NCBI GenBank assembly: GCA_002897115.2
Contig: BCIH01000007.1
Span: 174,981 to 238,980 of the forward strand
Origin: Prototheca cutis
Taxonomy: Eukaryota > Chlorophyta > Trebouxiophyceae > Chlorellales > Chlorellaceae
Direction of reading: 5' to 3'
Length of the DNA: 64,000 bases
Below the pieces are notes generated by a model. That model was given only the letters and a program-made list of their open reading frames with translations. It was not told the DNA's origin and did no database searches. The translations under genes and the position numbers were made by a program. This document shows, piece after piece, positions 32,301 to 43,423 of this stretch (its first letter is position 1; each line of letters begins with the position of its first letter).

Positions 32301-34263
32301 GCGGCGCAGCATGCGTGCGCGGCGTGCGAAGATGGCGTCCTCGCTGCGTCCGACTTCGAGGATAAAGCGCTGGACGCGGTCGAGGTGGACGGCCGCGCCC
32401 TCCACCATGTACCCGCCCAACTCGGGCAACAGGCGCTTGTAAGTATCGATCAACAGCTCGATGGCCCGCTCGCGGATATCCAGCGTCGGCATGTGCGGCA
32501 GGAAATCGTTGCCCACGAAGAAGCACATGAACACAAAGTCGTCGTACAGCCGCTCCTTGTCCAGGGAGGACCCGGGGGCGATCCAGGGCACTGGAGCCCC
32601 GGCACTGAGGTCGAGCTCGAGGTACCGCCGCAGCTCGCCGACAAGCAGAAACTGGTACGGCTTGCGTGCAATCTCGGGCTTGGCCCCGGCTCCGGCCTCA
32701 GCGGCGCTGTAGGGCGGCACGGCGGCCGCGGGGTCGTGTCCCGCACCAACCCCGCGAGCACCTGGCCCACCAGGTGGGCCCCTGGACGCGGGTTCCGGCT
32801 GGAAAACGACTTCGCGCAAGATCCAGAACCGGGGTTCATGCGTGGCCAGGGCCAGCATGATCAGATCAGCGTCCAGGCCGTACATGCAGTGCCGCGTGGT
32901 GGGGTCGTGGTCCGGGGAGCCACGCTGCTCGCGGATAAAGGCCATCACCTTGTGCTCGCCCTCGCCGGGGGCGTTGGCATCGGACAGCAAGACCTTGACG
33001 CCCCGCCAGCCAGGGTCGTTCGCCAGGCGCTGGTGCACATAGTACTGCAGCGCCACCGACAGCCGGTGCATGAAGGGCGTGCCGGGCGTAATGGTGTTGC
33101 TGTCAAACACTGAGTTTTCCTTCTTGGGTGGAGGAGGCGCACCCTGCACAAGTTTTTCGGGGGGTACGACGTGCGTGCGGCTGTGTTGGAAAGCGAGCTC
33201 GTTGGCATCGTGCGTGCACGTGTGTAGAGTTATCATCGGGGTGCGGTTAATGCAACGGGTATTCCAAGAAAGAAATAAAGAAAACAGCGCCAAAACCCCG
33301 GCGATGGCATACCTCCAGGGCAAAGGCATCTCGGACGCGCTCGTCGTGCTCCCTCTTCTCCTCCAGCTCTTGTGCGGCCCGGAAGCGCCGCGACCGCTGC
33401 TGGTTCATCTTGGCGCGTGGAGCCACACCATCTGCAGGACAGGATATTGGGGGTTGCACACATTTACAAGATGCAGCTCGGCCGGTGAGCTGGGCACGGG
33501 TGTTGGTGGTTGCACCCGGCACGCGCAGCTGCCATGCGGGCATCGCAGGTTGAATGAAGTCCTGATGCAGAGCCTGTCTGAACAAACACCATACCCATCA
33601 TCACATCTCAGAGTCCCTCATCCTCCCCACAAACCCTCGACCCCCAAAGCCGCACCGATAGCCATGTACAGCAGCTTGCGGGGCCGGACAATGGCAAACA
33701 GGCGGTCGATGTACTCAAAGATGGCCAGGAACACCTGAGCGTTTTGCCGAAAGGGAGGAGCGCGGGGAGGAGATGCAGTGCATGGCAGCGTGCGTGTTAG
33801 AGCAGTCCAGGTGCCAGGCAGGGCTGCTGCCATGAGGGCGGCAGCACCCCCCCAAGAGCGGAGGCCGTGATGAGGAAAACTTGTGCAAAGAAAATCCATG
33901 CCCCCAACAACTAACACCCTTCCCACCTCGCGCTCGGTGGTCGGGGCGGGCTTGTCTTCCGGGTGGAAGCAAGGGTGGATAATGCCGTTCATGTCCAGGT
34001 ACAGGTTGTCAAATTCAACACCATTGGGGTTGGGCGCGGAGGTGTCCACGGGCACCTCCACGCCTTGGATGACCTGCACGTCATCTTCCACGCAATCCAC
34101 CACGATCTTGGGATATCTGCGCACCCGTAATGGGGTTTGGAGCTGAAAGGCAGCACGCCGTGACACCAAACGCGGGTGCGGTGCACTCACCGACCCCGGG
34201 CTCCTCCCCAGACCCCCAGGCGCACCTCTGGGTGAGCCAGCGGTAGAATGCTGGAACACCCAT
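29375..34263 (-). CDS. XRN: 5'-3' exoribonuclease, XRN2/XRN4 type
   Basis: Seven exons (34263-34226, 34116-33927, 33734-33656, 33431-33313, 33143-31083, 30911-30132, 29947-29375) encode about 1279 residues. The start [16 protein letters not shown] and [17 protein letters not shown] carry the acidic active site of the CR1 region; [14 protein letters not shown] and [16 protein letters not shown] follow, and CR2 includes [16 protein letters not shown]. Exon 6 has the [13 protein letters not shown] signature. It degrades 5'-monophosphate RNA in a processive manner (rRNA processing, transcription termination or mRNA decay). The zinc knuckle present in plant XRN2-4 is missing: the corresponding place, between REVVFQPEP and KPYQFLL, is Gly/Pro/Ala-rich. 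A basic NLS-like run ([16 protein letters not shown]) suggests a nuclear XRN2-type role. A long low-complexity linker and a Gly/Gln/Tyr-rich tail complete the protein. Confidence 0.94.
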
Positions 34264-34778
34264 GGCTGCGGGATTTTAGGGTCCCTCGATGTCTACGACA
34301 AGAATGCTGGGCACATGCGACCTCAAAAGCAGCACCGTTGCCTCCTCCACACTGACGGCGCGGGGCGCCCACTGGCGTGTCGCCCGCGCAAGGCTCCTGG
34401 CACTCCCTGGGCTATGTTCACACCTTTGAGATTTTTCAATGCTATATTTACTAATCAAAGAAACTGCGTAATGCCTCCACCCGTTGTGAAACGGATGGAA
34501 GGATGTCTCGGGCCGGCAGTTTAATGGGTGCTAGCCGGGGTGCTCCTGCCGACAGATCTGACATCATGGGGCCCCCATGCGTGCCTTGTTCATTTTGCTG
34601 ATTGCACTGTCGCAATACCAGGAATTCGCAAGGTAAAATTCAACCGAAATACCAGATCAAGCTCTCTGCAGGGATCGTGGACAGCAGCGAGTGAACAGGC
34701 CCCGTCTCCTGCCGAGCCCTGGGAGCAGGGCGAGCCCAGCCCCCAGCCGGTTGTGCTTGCTGCAGCGCTGCAGTCGTC
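34264..34778. promoter_or_regulatory. Divergent intergenic region between XRN and NF-YB
   Basis: No exon recognised. Shared upstream region of two divergent genes. Confidence 0.35.
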
Positions 34779-35354
34779 ATGGCAGCCGACATGTCTGGAG
34801 ACGAAGGCATCCCTGGCAGGTGAGGAGGCCCAGAAGATGGCGCATGTGGCGCGTGGTCCGGGTTGCGGGGGGTGAGACCTGCTGTCAACTCGACACCGCA
34901 ACCCGCGCACTGGCCCTCACCGCCCTCCGCACAGCAAGGAGCAGGACCGGTTCCTTCCCGTTGCCAACATCAGCCGCAACATGAAGCGCTTCCTCCCGAG
35001 CCATGCTAAGATCGCCAAGGATGCCAAGGAGGCCGTCCAGGAGTGCGTCTCCGAGTTCATTTCCTTCATCACCAGCGAGTGTGTGCGGACGGTCGGCAAT
35101 GGGTGTGTTTGCGGCATGGCCCTGTAAAGAGGAGCCGTCTGTGCTGGTGAATGACTGTGCTGCTGTGACATTGCCCCGACGAGTGCCTTTGCGCCACATT
35201 CACGCTCACTGCCAGGGCCAGCGACAAGTGCCTGCGGGAGCGGCGGAAAACAATTACCGGAGATGACCTGCTCTGGGCAATGAACACGCTGGGGTTCGAT
35301 GACTACATCGAACCCCTAAAGCTGTACCTCTCCAAATTCCGCGAGGTGCAGTGA
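34779..35354 (+). CDS. NF-YB: Nuclear transcription factor Y subunit B (HAP3/CBF-A)
   Basis: Three exons (34779-34819, 34935-35078, 35216-35354) give 107 residues, essentially only the conserved histone-fold domain with a 13-residue leader. The motifs are those of [40 protein letters not shown] and [20 protein letters not shown] ending [15 protein letters not shown]. It pairs with NF-YC through the H2A/H2B-like fold and, with NF-YA, binds CCAAT boxes. The protein lacks the variable N- and C-terminal extensions often found in land plants. Divergent from XRN. Confidence 0.96.
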
Positions 35355-35900
35355 AGTCGTGTGTGTGCTGGGGGGGAGGGCCACTGGGTTGCCGGCAGGG
35401 ATGGCCGAGGAAGCAACGGATGGTCGTCTCCTTGCTGTTATAGGGGCTCCTGGGATAATCGTAGCTGCTGCCATTGCGGCCCCGCACCCTCGGCAGCACT
35501 GTTGTTCATCATCTGACCCTCTGCAACGCACTCCTCCCGTCGACTGTGCAGGCTGAAAAACAGGCACTTGCTGCGGGGCCCAAGCCCGGGACCGGCGTGG
35601 ATTAGACACGGCGATGACTGGGGCCCAGCCCTCCAACTGTGCACGTCGGCCACATTTTTGCCCTGTATAATCCACGTGCTTTCATTTTGAACTGAACTGA
35701 CAAGCTGAACCATCTTGAGAGGTGGGCGGCCTCTGACTCGTGTGGTGCCCTGGTGACCACATGTCCATGGCTGATGTGCTGCCACACGTGACCCAGGGCT
35801 TGCATCTGGGGGACCAAGGCTGCAGACATGACAGACAGTCAACGGTACACGAAGCAGGTCGTCGGGATACATACAGAGCGAAACTGCCTTGCGACCGGCA
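35355..35900. other. Convergent intergenic region
   Basis: 3' ends of NF-YB and the 81-residue gene face each other. No further gene recognised. Confidence 0.3.
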
Positions 35901-36424
35901 TCAAGCAGAGTTCTTTGGCGGCTGGGGTTGCTGCGGCGGCTTGGACTCGGTGACCTGCTTGACCTCCTTGCTGACGGTCTGCCTGCAGGCCATCGATTGG
36001 ACGGAACCGATGACAAGTGCAGACTGGAATAGTCCAAAACAGAACCCATCCCAAAAGAGTGTCTGTGTGCCTATGCCCCACCAAAAGCTCGTCGTCGCCT
36101 TGGCTGCCCCTGCACAACGCCTTGTTCACCCGCAACCATCGTCCGGGCAATGCAACGACCTCATACCCAGCTGCCTCGTACTCTGCTGCGGCGCCTTGCT
36201 CTTCAAGCCAGCCCTTGATGTGCTTCAGATTCCGCCGAAGCATGGCAGAGGATCCCCTGATGTCCTGTTTCATCAGGAACGCCACCGCTCCAATGCCCAC
36301 TGTGCACGGCCAAGGGGTGTCCAGAGCTCGGTCTGAAAATGAACGTCAGCAATCTAACGCTCACGTAAATGGGCATGTGATGCCACTACTCGCCTATTGT
36401 GATGACGAAATTGCTGAGAGCCAT
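35901..36424 (-). CDS. Small single-pass membrane protein, unknown function
   Basis: Three exons (36424-36394, 36299-36167, 35982-35901) give 81 residues. The start MALSNFVITIVGIGAVAFL is a hydrophobic helix, followed by a basic helix LRRNLKHIKGWLEEQGAA and a short Lys/Gln/Pro-rich tail. This architecture (N-terminal anchor, RRN...WLEE segment) resembles small conserved plant and algal proteins thought to sit in organelle membranes, but I cannot name the family. Intron 1 starts with GC (ATAG|GCGAGT); using it is the only way I found to place the ATG-containing exon in phase. Divergent from the eL42 gene across 370 bases. Confidence 0.6.
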
Positions 36425-36794
36425 GTCGATGTGCAAGCTGGGGGGGTTCCCTGCGGTCAGTGCAGGAATGCAAGTCCTCTCCTGCGCTGTAACAATTAGA
36501 CGTCCACGAAATAGATTTCGCTTAATTATGTATATTTACTTTACCGCTCGCTTGGAATTTCTGTGACTCGGCGAGAAAAACAATCCTCATGGTGCCACGA
36601 TCGACTGGCCCATGCAAATGCACGTCCAAGTGCACCCCCGACAGTGGGTTGGGTACTGCATGTCCGACGCAGTACCAAATGTGGGGCACCGCAGCCAGCC
36701 CAGGGACCCGGCCCGTCCGATTTCATGCGACGCCTGGTCGAAGAGAGTCCCTTTCAGGCGCTGGCCGCATTGAGGTTATCGGACGCCAGTCAAG
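36425..36794. promoter_or_regulatory. Compact divergent promoter region (81-residue gene / eL42)
   Basis: 370 bases separate the two start codons. AT-rich stretch at 36490-36545 contrasts with the surrounding GC-rich sequence and may be core promoter DNA. Confidence 0.4.
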
Positions 36795-37661
36795 ATGGTG
36801 AGGCGGCTGCCGGCGGAGAGACGGTGTTTGCTGGCGGGCGCAGGCCTGCAATGCTGCCCAGGCCCGGGCTTCCTCGCGGAGAGGGCTGGGCCGCCCAGAA
36901 CATGCGGCTCGCATTTGATGGGGCATGGAGTGTGTTTGGGAGCTACGGGCTGACGAAACCGGCCGACCACCTCGCCCATGCAGGTGAACGTCCCGAAGAC
37001 CAAGCGGGCCTACTGCAAGAACAAGGAGTGCCGCAAGCACACCGTGCACAAGGTCACGCAGTACAAGTCTGGCAAGGCCAGCCTGTACGCGCAAGGTATG
37101 TGATTTGCCGACAGAGAGATTGGGCCCGGCGCGGCGCAGAGATGTGGGGTCGCAGTGCCGGTCGTGAGCTGGGCCCAAGCTGAGCAGCCCAGGCCCTGGT
37201 GGAAGGGCCTGGTGGATCCCCCGCGATTGGACAAGGAGTCTCGCTCAACCCCTGTCTCCTCCCCTTATCTACAGGCAAGCGCCGCTACGACCGCAAGCAG
37301 TCCGGATACGGTGGTCAGACCAAGCCCGTCTTCCACAAGAAGGCGAAGACCACCCGTAAGATTGTGCTGCGGCTGCAGTGCCAGGTCTGCAAGGCCCAGC
37401 ACATGCACGCGATCAAGGTAAGCCTTTCTTGATGATGGGGATTGAGTTGGTGGGGCTTTGCAATTGCAAGGGGGGCGCTGCATCAGCAGCCTCATGTTCA
37501 CTGGAGCGATCAACCCTGCTGCTGGGACTGGAACTGGGCCTATGACTCCCAAGGATAATTTCAACACATTGCCTCCGGCCCATCTGCACACGCACACACT
37601 GCAGCGCTGCAAGCACTTCGAGATCGGTGGCGAGAAGAAGACCAAGGGTGGTCTGTACTAG
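36795..37661 (+). CDS. RPL36A: 60S ribosomal protein eL42 (L36a/L44)
   Basis: Four coding exons (36795-36797, 36984-37095, 37275-37417, 37605-37661) encode 104 residues, the usual length. The first coding exon is only the ATG: it abuts a GT donor and joins GTGAACGTCCCG to give MVNVPKTKR. The zinc-binding cysteines are in place (CKNKEC near the start and CQVCKAQH later). The segment GGQTKPVF carries Pro56, the residue associated with cycloheximide sensitivity in yeasts and other eukaryotes. It sits at the E-site of the large subunit. Confidence 0.97.
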
Positions 37662-38083
37662 GCGTGCTGCCGCTGGCAATGCCCTGCATGCTATCGCTGG
37701 TCGCCGCGGACTTGTTCTCTCTTTCTAGTGTCTGTCGGTAACAAGTGGAGCAAGCCATGGGGCCGCATCGGCCCAGGCAGAGAGGGACTGGGTGTTGTAG
37801 TCACAGAGGAAAGAATAGCAGGGGGTGCTCGTTTGGGAAGCGTGCATTGAATGAAATAGAATCTGTTAGCGAAGGATGCCCGTCAAGCACGGGCTCAGGC
37901 AGCTGTGTCATGCCCAACGGTGCCTCCAGAGCGGATCAGTCAGTCGAGTGTCAGTCATGGTGTCTGGCCAAAGGCATGGGGATGGCAGCCATGGCTGACC
38001 AGGGAGGCAGCACCAGAAGGGTGCACGCTGAAAGTCAGCGGACCCTGGTGCCTTGCCTGGCTGGTGTCAGACAGCCCCGTGGG
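37662..38083. other. Convergent intergenic region
   Basis: 3' ends of eL42 and CRIPT. No additional gene recognised. Confidence 0.3.
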
Positions 38084-38480
38084 CTACTTTGCAGACTGCT
38101 TGTAGGCGGTGGTGTCCAGGATCTTCTTGCCGCACATGGCGCACAGGCCGTCCCGGTAAGCGCAGGCCTGGCAGTAGGCATAGTTTTGCGGCAGGTTGGA
38201 CTTGCAGACCTTGCACTTTGCCGAGTAGGGCTGCCAGCTCTTCTTCTTGCTCAACATCTTGTTCTCATTCACCTTCCTGCCCCCGCTCTCCACCGTGTTG
38301 TGGGACCCGGCCTTCCATTTGTCGGGGCAGGCCACCTGCGCAGGGAGGCGGGCGCCATGTGCAGTGCGGGGTGGGCTCGGGAATGCGTGTGGAGACAGTC
38401 GATGGCAGCCACCACACCAAGCCCGGCAGCCCCTACAGCCGCACCTTGGCAAGCTTTTTCTCGCACTTTGAGCACACCAT
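38084..38480 (-). CDS. CRIPT: CRIPT, cysteine-rich PDZ-binding protein homologue
   Basis: Two exons (38480-38445, 38335-38084) encode 95 residues, the normal family length. Four CxxC pairs are present: CSKC at the start, then CKVC, CQAC and CAMC, with the conserved segments NTVESGGRKVNENKMLSKKK and LCAMCGKKILDTTAYKQ. In animals CRIPT was first found with PSD-95, but it is also a component of the minor spliceosome and a partner of RNF113A. The RNF113A homologue lies at 52.2-53.6 kb of this window. Confidence 0.95.
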
Positions 38481-38848
38481 TCAAATACAGAAATGCGGGT
38501 GTCAATAAACCGCGCGTCGCTCGCACAATTCCTGGCCTATTGCCTGTGCCAAGCTCTCTCGACCAGCAGCATCCGCTGGGGGGTGTTTTGGGCCACGTCG
38601 CACGGCAACTGCCCAGCAGTAAATGGACAAAACAGCAATGAATTCTTAGTCTGAAGAATATGCGCGATCATCCTGAGCAGGTGAGAAACGGGCGGGAGAT
38701 CAATGCTGAATCGCGTGCTTTCCCTCTGGTGGCTGGGTTAAATGCTCTCCAATCGCAAGGGATGGGCCCCCGTTTCTGATGGGCCCCCCCTGTTCCTGAT
38801 GACTCCTGCGTCCTGATGCTGTTGCTTACACCTGTATGTACGGACCGT
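38481..38848. other. Intergenic region between CRIPT and FAM136A
   Basis: CRIPT promoter and FAM136A 3' end, with minus-strand TGTAA at 38826-38830. No gene recognised. Confidence 0.35.
38826..38830 (-). terminator. Putative poly(A) signal of FAM136A gene
   Basis: TGTAA on the minus strand 19 bases after the stop codon. Confidence 0.4.
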
Positions 38849-39824
38849 TCAGGCCGCCTTTTGCAACAACTCCACTATGCTCTTCTGCAGCTTGGGGATC
38901 TGGGCCTCGTACTCCTGCGCGCAGTTGCCCGCGCACACAGCCAACTTGTCCTGTTTGGAGCGGAGGGGAGCGGGGGGTTTTGTGTGGAGTGGTTGCTTGA
39001 AAGACACTGTGGCCGCTCATGGAGACATGAAAGCACAGTTCCTCGCAGTGGCATGTCGCGCATGATGGCCCGGACATGAGGATGCATGCCGGTCCTCACG
39101 TGCACCGTCCCGGCGACCGCAACTGCCCTTGCGAGAATCAAACAGCCCACCTCGCACACCTGGGCCTTGAGAATGTCTTTCTCCGAGGGCGACGAAGGCA
39201 GCGTCTCCTGTGCGGCGTCCTGGCACCGTGCCACGCAGCGCTGCAGACGCGCCTGAAAATCGTTCATGGCCGCCTGGATCAAGCTGTGCCGGATCTGAAC
39301 GGGCTGCTCGCATTGCGCGGCGCTGCACATGGAAAGTTGGAGACTTGGAAAATGCATTGGCGGAAAGTCCGGTGGGGCTCCTGTGATGGACCAGCCCCGC
39401 CGGCCTGCCCAAAAGACGTCCAGATACTGCAAGTTGCCTTGCCTTTTCAGCTCTGGCCCACAGCCATCCACGAGTGCACCGACTCCACATACACTGCCAC
39501 GCTCCGGCTTTTAATGTCAGGTACCCTCACACCACAGACGCACTCACCACTGCTGCAGCTCCACGGGCCCGGCAGCACTGTCGCAGCACCGGGCACAGCA
39601 GAGATAGCTCTCCTTTTGCACGGGGCGAAGGTGAGTCTTGTCCAAGGTCGTCACCATCTTCTCCATGGCCTGAAGGGATAAGCAGCGCGTGCCATGAAAC
39701 TGAGGCTCGTGTGGTGCATGGTCATGGCACTGGCCCAATCACGCCTTCCACCCCCCGCAGGCTCGAGGGGGTTTTACAGACGCACCAACCGAAGCGCTTC
39801 AGCCTTTTGCTCCGAGGACGACAT
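38849..39824 (-). CDS. FAM136A: FAM136A-like mitochondrial protein (DUF842)
   Basis: Four exons (39824-39786, 39669-39548, 39322-39160, 38950-38849) give 141 residues, close to the human length of 138. The cysteine pattern is that of the family: YLCCARCCDSAAGP, then CAAQCEQPV, RCVARCQDAAQE and AVCAGNCAQEYEAQIPKL, that is, repeated Cx3C helical hairpins as in twin-Cx3C small intermembrane-space proteins. FAM136A is an intermembrane-space protein of poorly known function. All junctions keep phase and have standard GT-AG ends. Confidence 0.93.
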
Positions 39825-40459
39825 TGTGTCTTTTCTTCAACCAGGGGTCGCGTGATCAATCGCGCAACGCTCGTTTGTCGGACCCTGAGCAGCACCTCGG
39901 CCTCTTCTCTTTGGTGCGCACCGCCGCCTGAGTTCCGACGCGGCACCAGAATAATATTGCAGAAACCCCGGAAATTTGGNCTGTGCTCTTTGCTTGAGTT
40001 TGATGTGTTGGATGCATGCAGCAGGACGCCGCTGAGCAGGCCGGGATTACGACTCTTAGTTTCTCCCTCGTCCATCCCGTCCCAAAAGCCTTGCCAGCAG
40101 GTCCCCATCCTCACACACAAGCGAATGCATGCTTGGACACACGAGGCCCAAACAACGACAAGAGCAGCATGCTGGAATACCCCAAAAGTTTTACTCTGTT
40201 AGAGCAAATTGAAAGAGCTCCTAACCGGTTTGTGGCAGGGTGCAAGCAAATAGTTCTAGCCAAAAGGAGGCTTTGTGCTGATGGCACTGCGTGACTTTCG
40301 CGTCATCCGGAGCCATCGTGCAATCACCAGGGCGCCATCGGGAAGCTCCAACGACCTCGTCTTCGGGGCCCTTGGGCACGCAGAGCACAGGGAACTTTAC
40401 TTGCTCAATCTATTTGCACCAATCGGGTATCTGCCTAAGCGTCACAGACACCGAGCATC
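39825..40459. promoter_or_regulatory. Divergent intergenic region between FAM136A and SOD
   Basis: No exon recognised; one N at 39980. Shared upstream region of two divergent genes for mitochondrial or redox proteins. Confidence 0.35.
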
Positions 40460-41825
40460 ATGTCGTTCACCCTCCCCGACCTGCCATACGCCTACGATGC
40501 GCTGGAGGTGCGTGGGCGTTCAATCGGGGCTGCTTGCAGTGCTTCCACGCTCAATCGTGGCGTGGGTATGGCCGCATGCTGGCGATGCGGTGCAAATGAC
40601 CTGCCCGCATTCCTCGAGATTGTCCGCTTGCCCCACCGGTCCCCATCTCCGATCCCCCGCTGCAGCCCTTTGTGGACACCCAGACGATGACCATTCATCA
40701 CACCAAGCACCACCAGGTAGGTGGGACGCCGTATCGCACGGGGTTTGCTTGGCATGTGGGCTTCCGGGGTGATTCCCGACAGGAGCCGGCACCAGGACAG
40801 AACCCCTCTGGGCCACCCAGCATGGCAGGTCTGCGTCGTGCTCCGACCAGCTTCCTGAAATCTCATACCCCCGATGCCCCTGCTCCAGACTTACGTCACC
40901 AACGTGAACAACGTGGTGGCCAAGTATGAGGACCTCGGCGGTCTGGACATTGTTGACCTGAACAAGAAAGTGGGAAAGGGCGAGGTCCCCACCGACGTGG
41001 CCACCGCGCTGCGCAACAACGGTGGCGGCCACTGGAATCACACCTTCTTCTGGAAGGTCTGTGGTTGTTGGGGGTCAGGGGCGGAAATCAACGAGGGGGT
41101 TGAGAGTTGCGGAGGGTTGCTCTCGGTGTCGGCAGCATCCAAACAGGCGCTGCCATGTGTGCGCACCAGATCCCCTGATGATCTTCCCCTGCGCCACGGC
41201 TGCACCATGGCTCACTAGGCACACATGCAGAGACGTACACATGCCTCTTTTTTCCCCCTTTCTGCAGATCATGACCAACCCGTCCAACACAGCGGGCCCC
41301 GGCGGTGAGCTGAAGCAGGCCATCGAGTCCGAGTTTGGCTCCATTGACGCGTTCAAGGACAAGTTCAACGCCGCGGCCACGACCCGGTTCGGTTCAGGCT
41401 GGGCCTGGCTTGTTGTGACCCCGGAGGGCAAGCTGGCCGTGACTTCCACCCCAAACCAGGACAACCCGCTCCAGGCAGGCATCGTTGACCAGCCCGGCAC
41501 GCCCGTCCTCGGTCTCGATGTCTGGGAGCACGCCTACGTACGTTTTTAAGTTCTTTTTTGGACCATGTTTGGGTGAAGTTTTGGCGGCGCCCATTCGTAT
41601 TTGCTGCTGTGGGACCGTTCTTAGAGCGCGCTGCTGCTCTGGCGACCAGTGGTGGCCGTCACGACCCGCGGCCACCCGCTGATGCACCTGCATCAACGCA
41701 AGATGCATCCCCCCCATCCTGTGCAGTACCTCAAGTACCAGAACCGCCGCCCCGAGTACATTTCGGCTTGGTGGAACGTGGTCAACTGGGAGCAGGCCGA
41801 GGAGAACTTCAAGGGCACCAAGTGA
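40460..41825 (+). CDS. SOD: Superoxide dismutase, Fe/Mn family, Mn-type
   Basis: Five exons (40460-40507, 40666-40716, 40889-41056, 41268-41537, 41727-41825) encode 211 residues. Metal ligands are present: HHTKHH in exon 2, [11 protein letters not shown] in exon 3, and the DVWEHAYYLKYQ motif that gives Asp and His, split by the last intron. The second-sphere glutamine lies in PNQDNPLQ rather than in front of the WNH motif, where GGG is found; that arrangement is typical of Mn enzymes. The protein begins directly at the domain ([18 protein letters not shown]), so no mitochondrial or plastid signal is encoded unless an upstream exon was missed. Confidence 0.94.
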
Positions 41826-42426
41826 AGCAAGGTTGGTGGCCTGGGCGAATTACGCCGCGGCCCGGCGTAGAGTCGACAGCAGAGGCGCACCTGAAGCTGC
41901 GCCGTTGCATGCTGAGCTCCCGAGACTTCCAACGAGTCCCTGATGCAATGCCTACCTCCATGTTCTGTGCACAGCCTACCCGCCTCACCGATCGACAGTC
42001 GATGGCAGGCAGGGAGAGCGCCATGTAGAAAGCAGATGTTTCCCTGGTGCTCGGCAGAGTCACAAGAAGAGAATGGGTGCATTCATCCGTTGACACAAAT
42101 CGTTTTGGGACTGCTTGTACATGCTAATTTAGCCATTCGAGCATACTCTACTAGAAACACAAGCCCTAAAGCCATCCTCGTGATGGGTGGTCATCCCATT
42201 CTGCAAACAAGCCATTCCCCACCCAAGCAAAGCCCTCCCCCGAAATCCTTCTCTCTCACAAATGATTAATCGACCATGTGTTACAAAGGGGAAAGTGTGC
42301 AAGCATTCGGGGGAGCAGGGCGTCGTCCGCTGCCTCCGCCCGGCTGAGGGGCTGATTTGGGCGCCTAGGTGCGTCGGGATCACACGCAAGCGCCTCGTCC
42401 CCCACTGATTTGAGGCAACAGCATCC
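41826..42426. other. Convergent intergenic region
   Basis: 3' ends of SOD and OSCP genes. Minus-strand TGTAA at 42281-42285. No other gene recognised. Confidence 0.35.
42281..42285 (-). terminator. Putative poly(A) signal of OSCP gene
   Basis: TGTAA on the minus strand about 140 bases after the OSCP stop codon. Confidence 0.35.
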
Positions 42427-43423
42427 TTAGATGACGGCCTCGGCAATGGCCTTCTCGATGGACTGGATGCGGGAGCGCACCGACAGGTCGATGTGCTTGT
42501 CCTCGAAATCGACGACCAGGCCGCCCAGGATGGTGGGGTCCACCGCCTGCGACACAGTCAGCTTCTGGCCGGGCTTGAGCAATCCCTGCAGCGACGAGGT
42601 GATGTCAGCCACGTCCTCGGGAGCCAGGTCCTGTTGGGTGTGTGGAAGGGGAGGCAAACGATTGATTGGGGTGGACACGATGATGACCCCGTGCCGATTA
42701 GGGGAGAACCACAGCAGGGACGTTCAGTCGCTGGAGGGCCATGTCTACTCTACTCCACCCCCCCCCCCCCTCCTTCGCCCCACCCACCCACCCAAAAAAC
42801 ATTACTCACGCTGGCAGAGGTGACCGTGGCGTGGACCTCGCCGCGCTGCTGGGCGACGATGCCCTGGAAGGCCTCCAGGATCTTGTTTACCTCACCCAGG
42901 CGGGAGTTGTCAGCCATCAGGGCGAAAAAGTTCTTGGTGATGTCGCTGGTGCCCAGGCCGCTCATGACGCTGTCCATGCCCTCCACCTTGACCTTCTGGC
43001 TCACGGTGGGATCGGCCACAAACTGCCGGAAGTCGTCAGACTGCTGGAGCAAGGACGTCATCTGGCCAAGCTCGCTGGTCACAGTGTCCAGCTTGCCAGC
43101 CTTGGCTGCCGACAAGTACAGGGCGTTGGCATAGCGGCCAGCCACGCTGAACTGGGGGGGCAGGGTGGGCTCCGCGGCCTCCGCAAACCCACGCACACCC
43201 TGCGGGGTGGGTGGGAAGAGAGGCACCAACCAGCGTCTGAGCACCTCCCCAGCTCGACAGGGCAGCCGAGGGCCACGGCGCCCGCGCCGCGCGCAACCTG
43301 ATCTCACAGAACGCATCGCGTCAATGGATGAAACCCCAGCCAATGCACCAGACGCACCTTGCTCGCCGCAGCGGGCAGGTTCTGTGCGCGACGGGCCAGC
43401 ACGGAGGCAGCGTGGCGCAGCAT
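42427..43423 (-). CDS. ATP5O: Mitochondrial ATP synthase OSCP (delta) subunit
   Basis: Three exons (43423-43358, 43199-42810, 42630-42427) give 219 residues. Exon 1 encodes a mitochondrial presequence (MLRHAASVLARRAQNLPAAA). The mature part begins with the family pattern VAGRYANALYLSAAKAGKLD, continues with the helical N-domain, and ends with the conserved ILGGLVVDFEDKHIDLSVRS. OSCP links the peripheral stalk to the top of F1. A plastid AtpD origin is less likely given the presequence and sequence type. Intron 2 carries a 13-C run on the plus strand (42758-42770), that is, poly-G on the gene strand near the donor. Confidence 0.93.

Noticed and set aside
31195..32442. 415-codon plus-strand frame over the XRN gene
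   Set aside because: Low-complexity Ser/Pro/Arg translation antisense to the XRN linker region.
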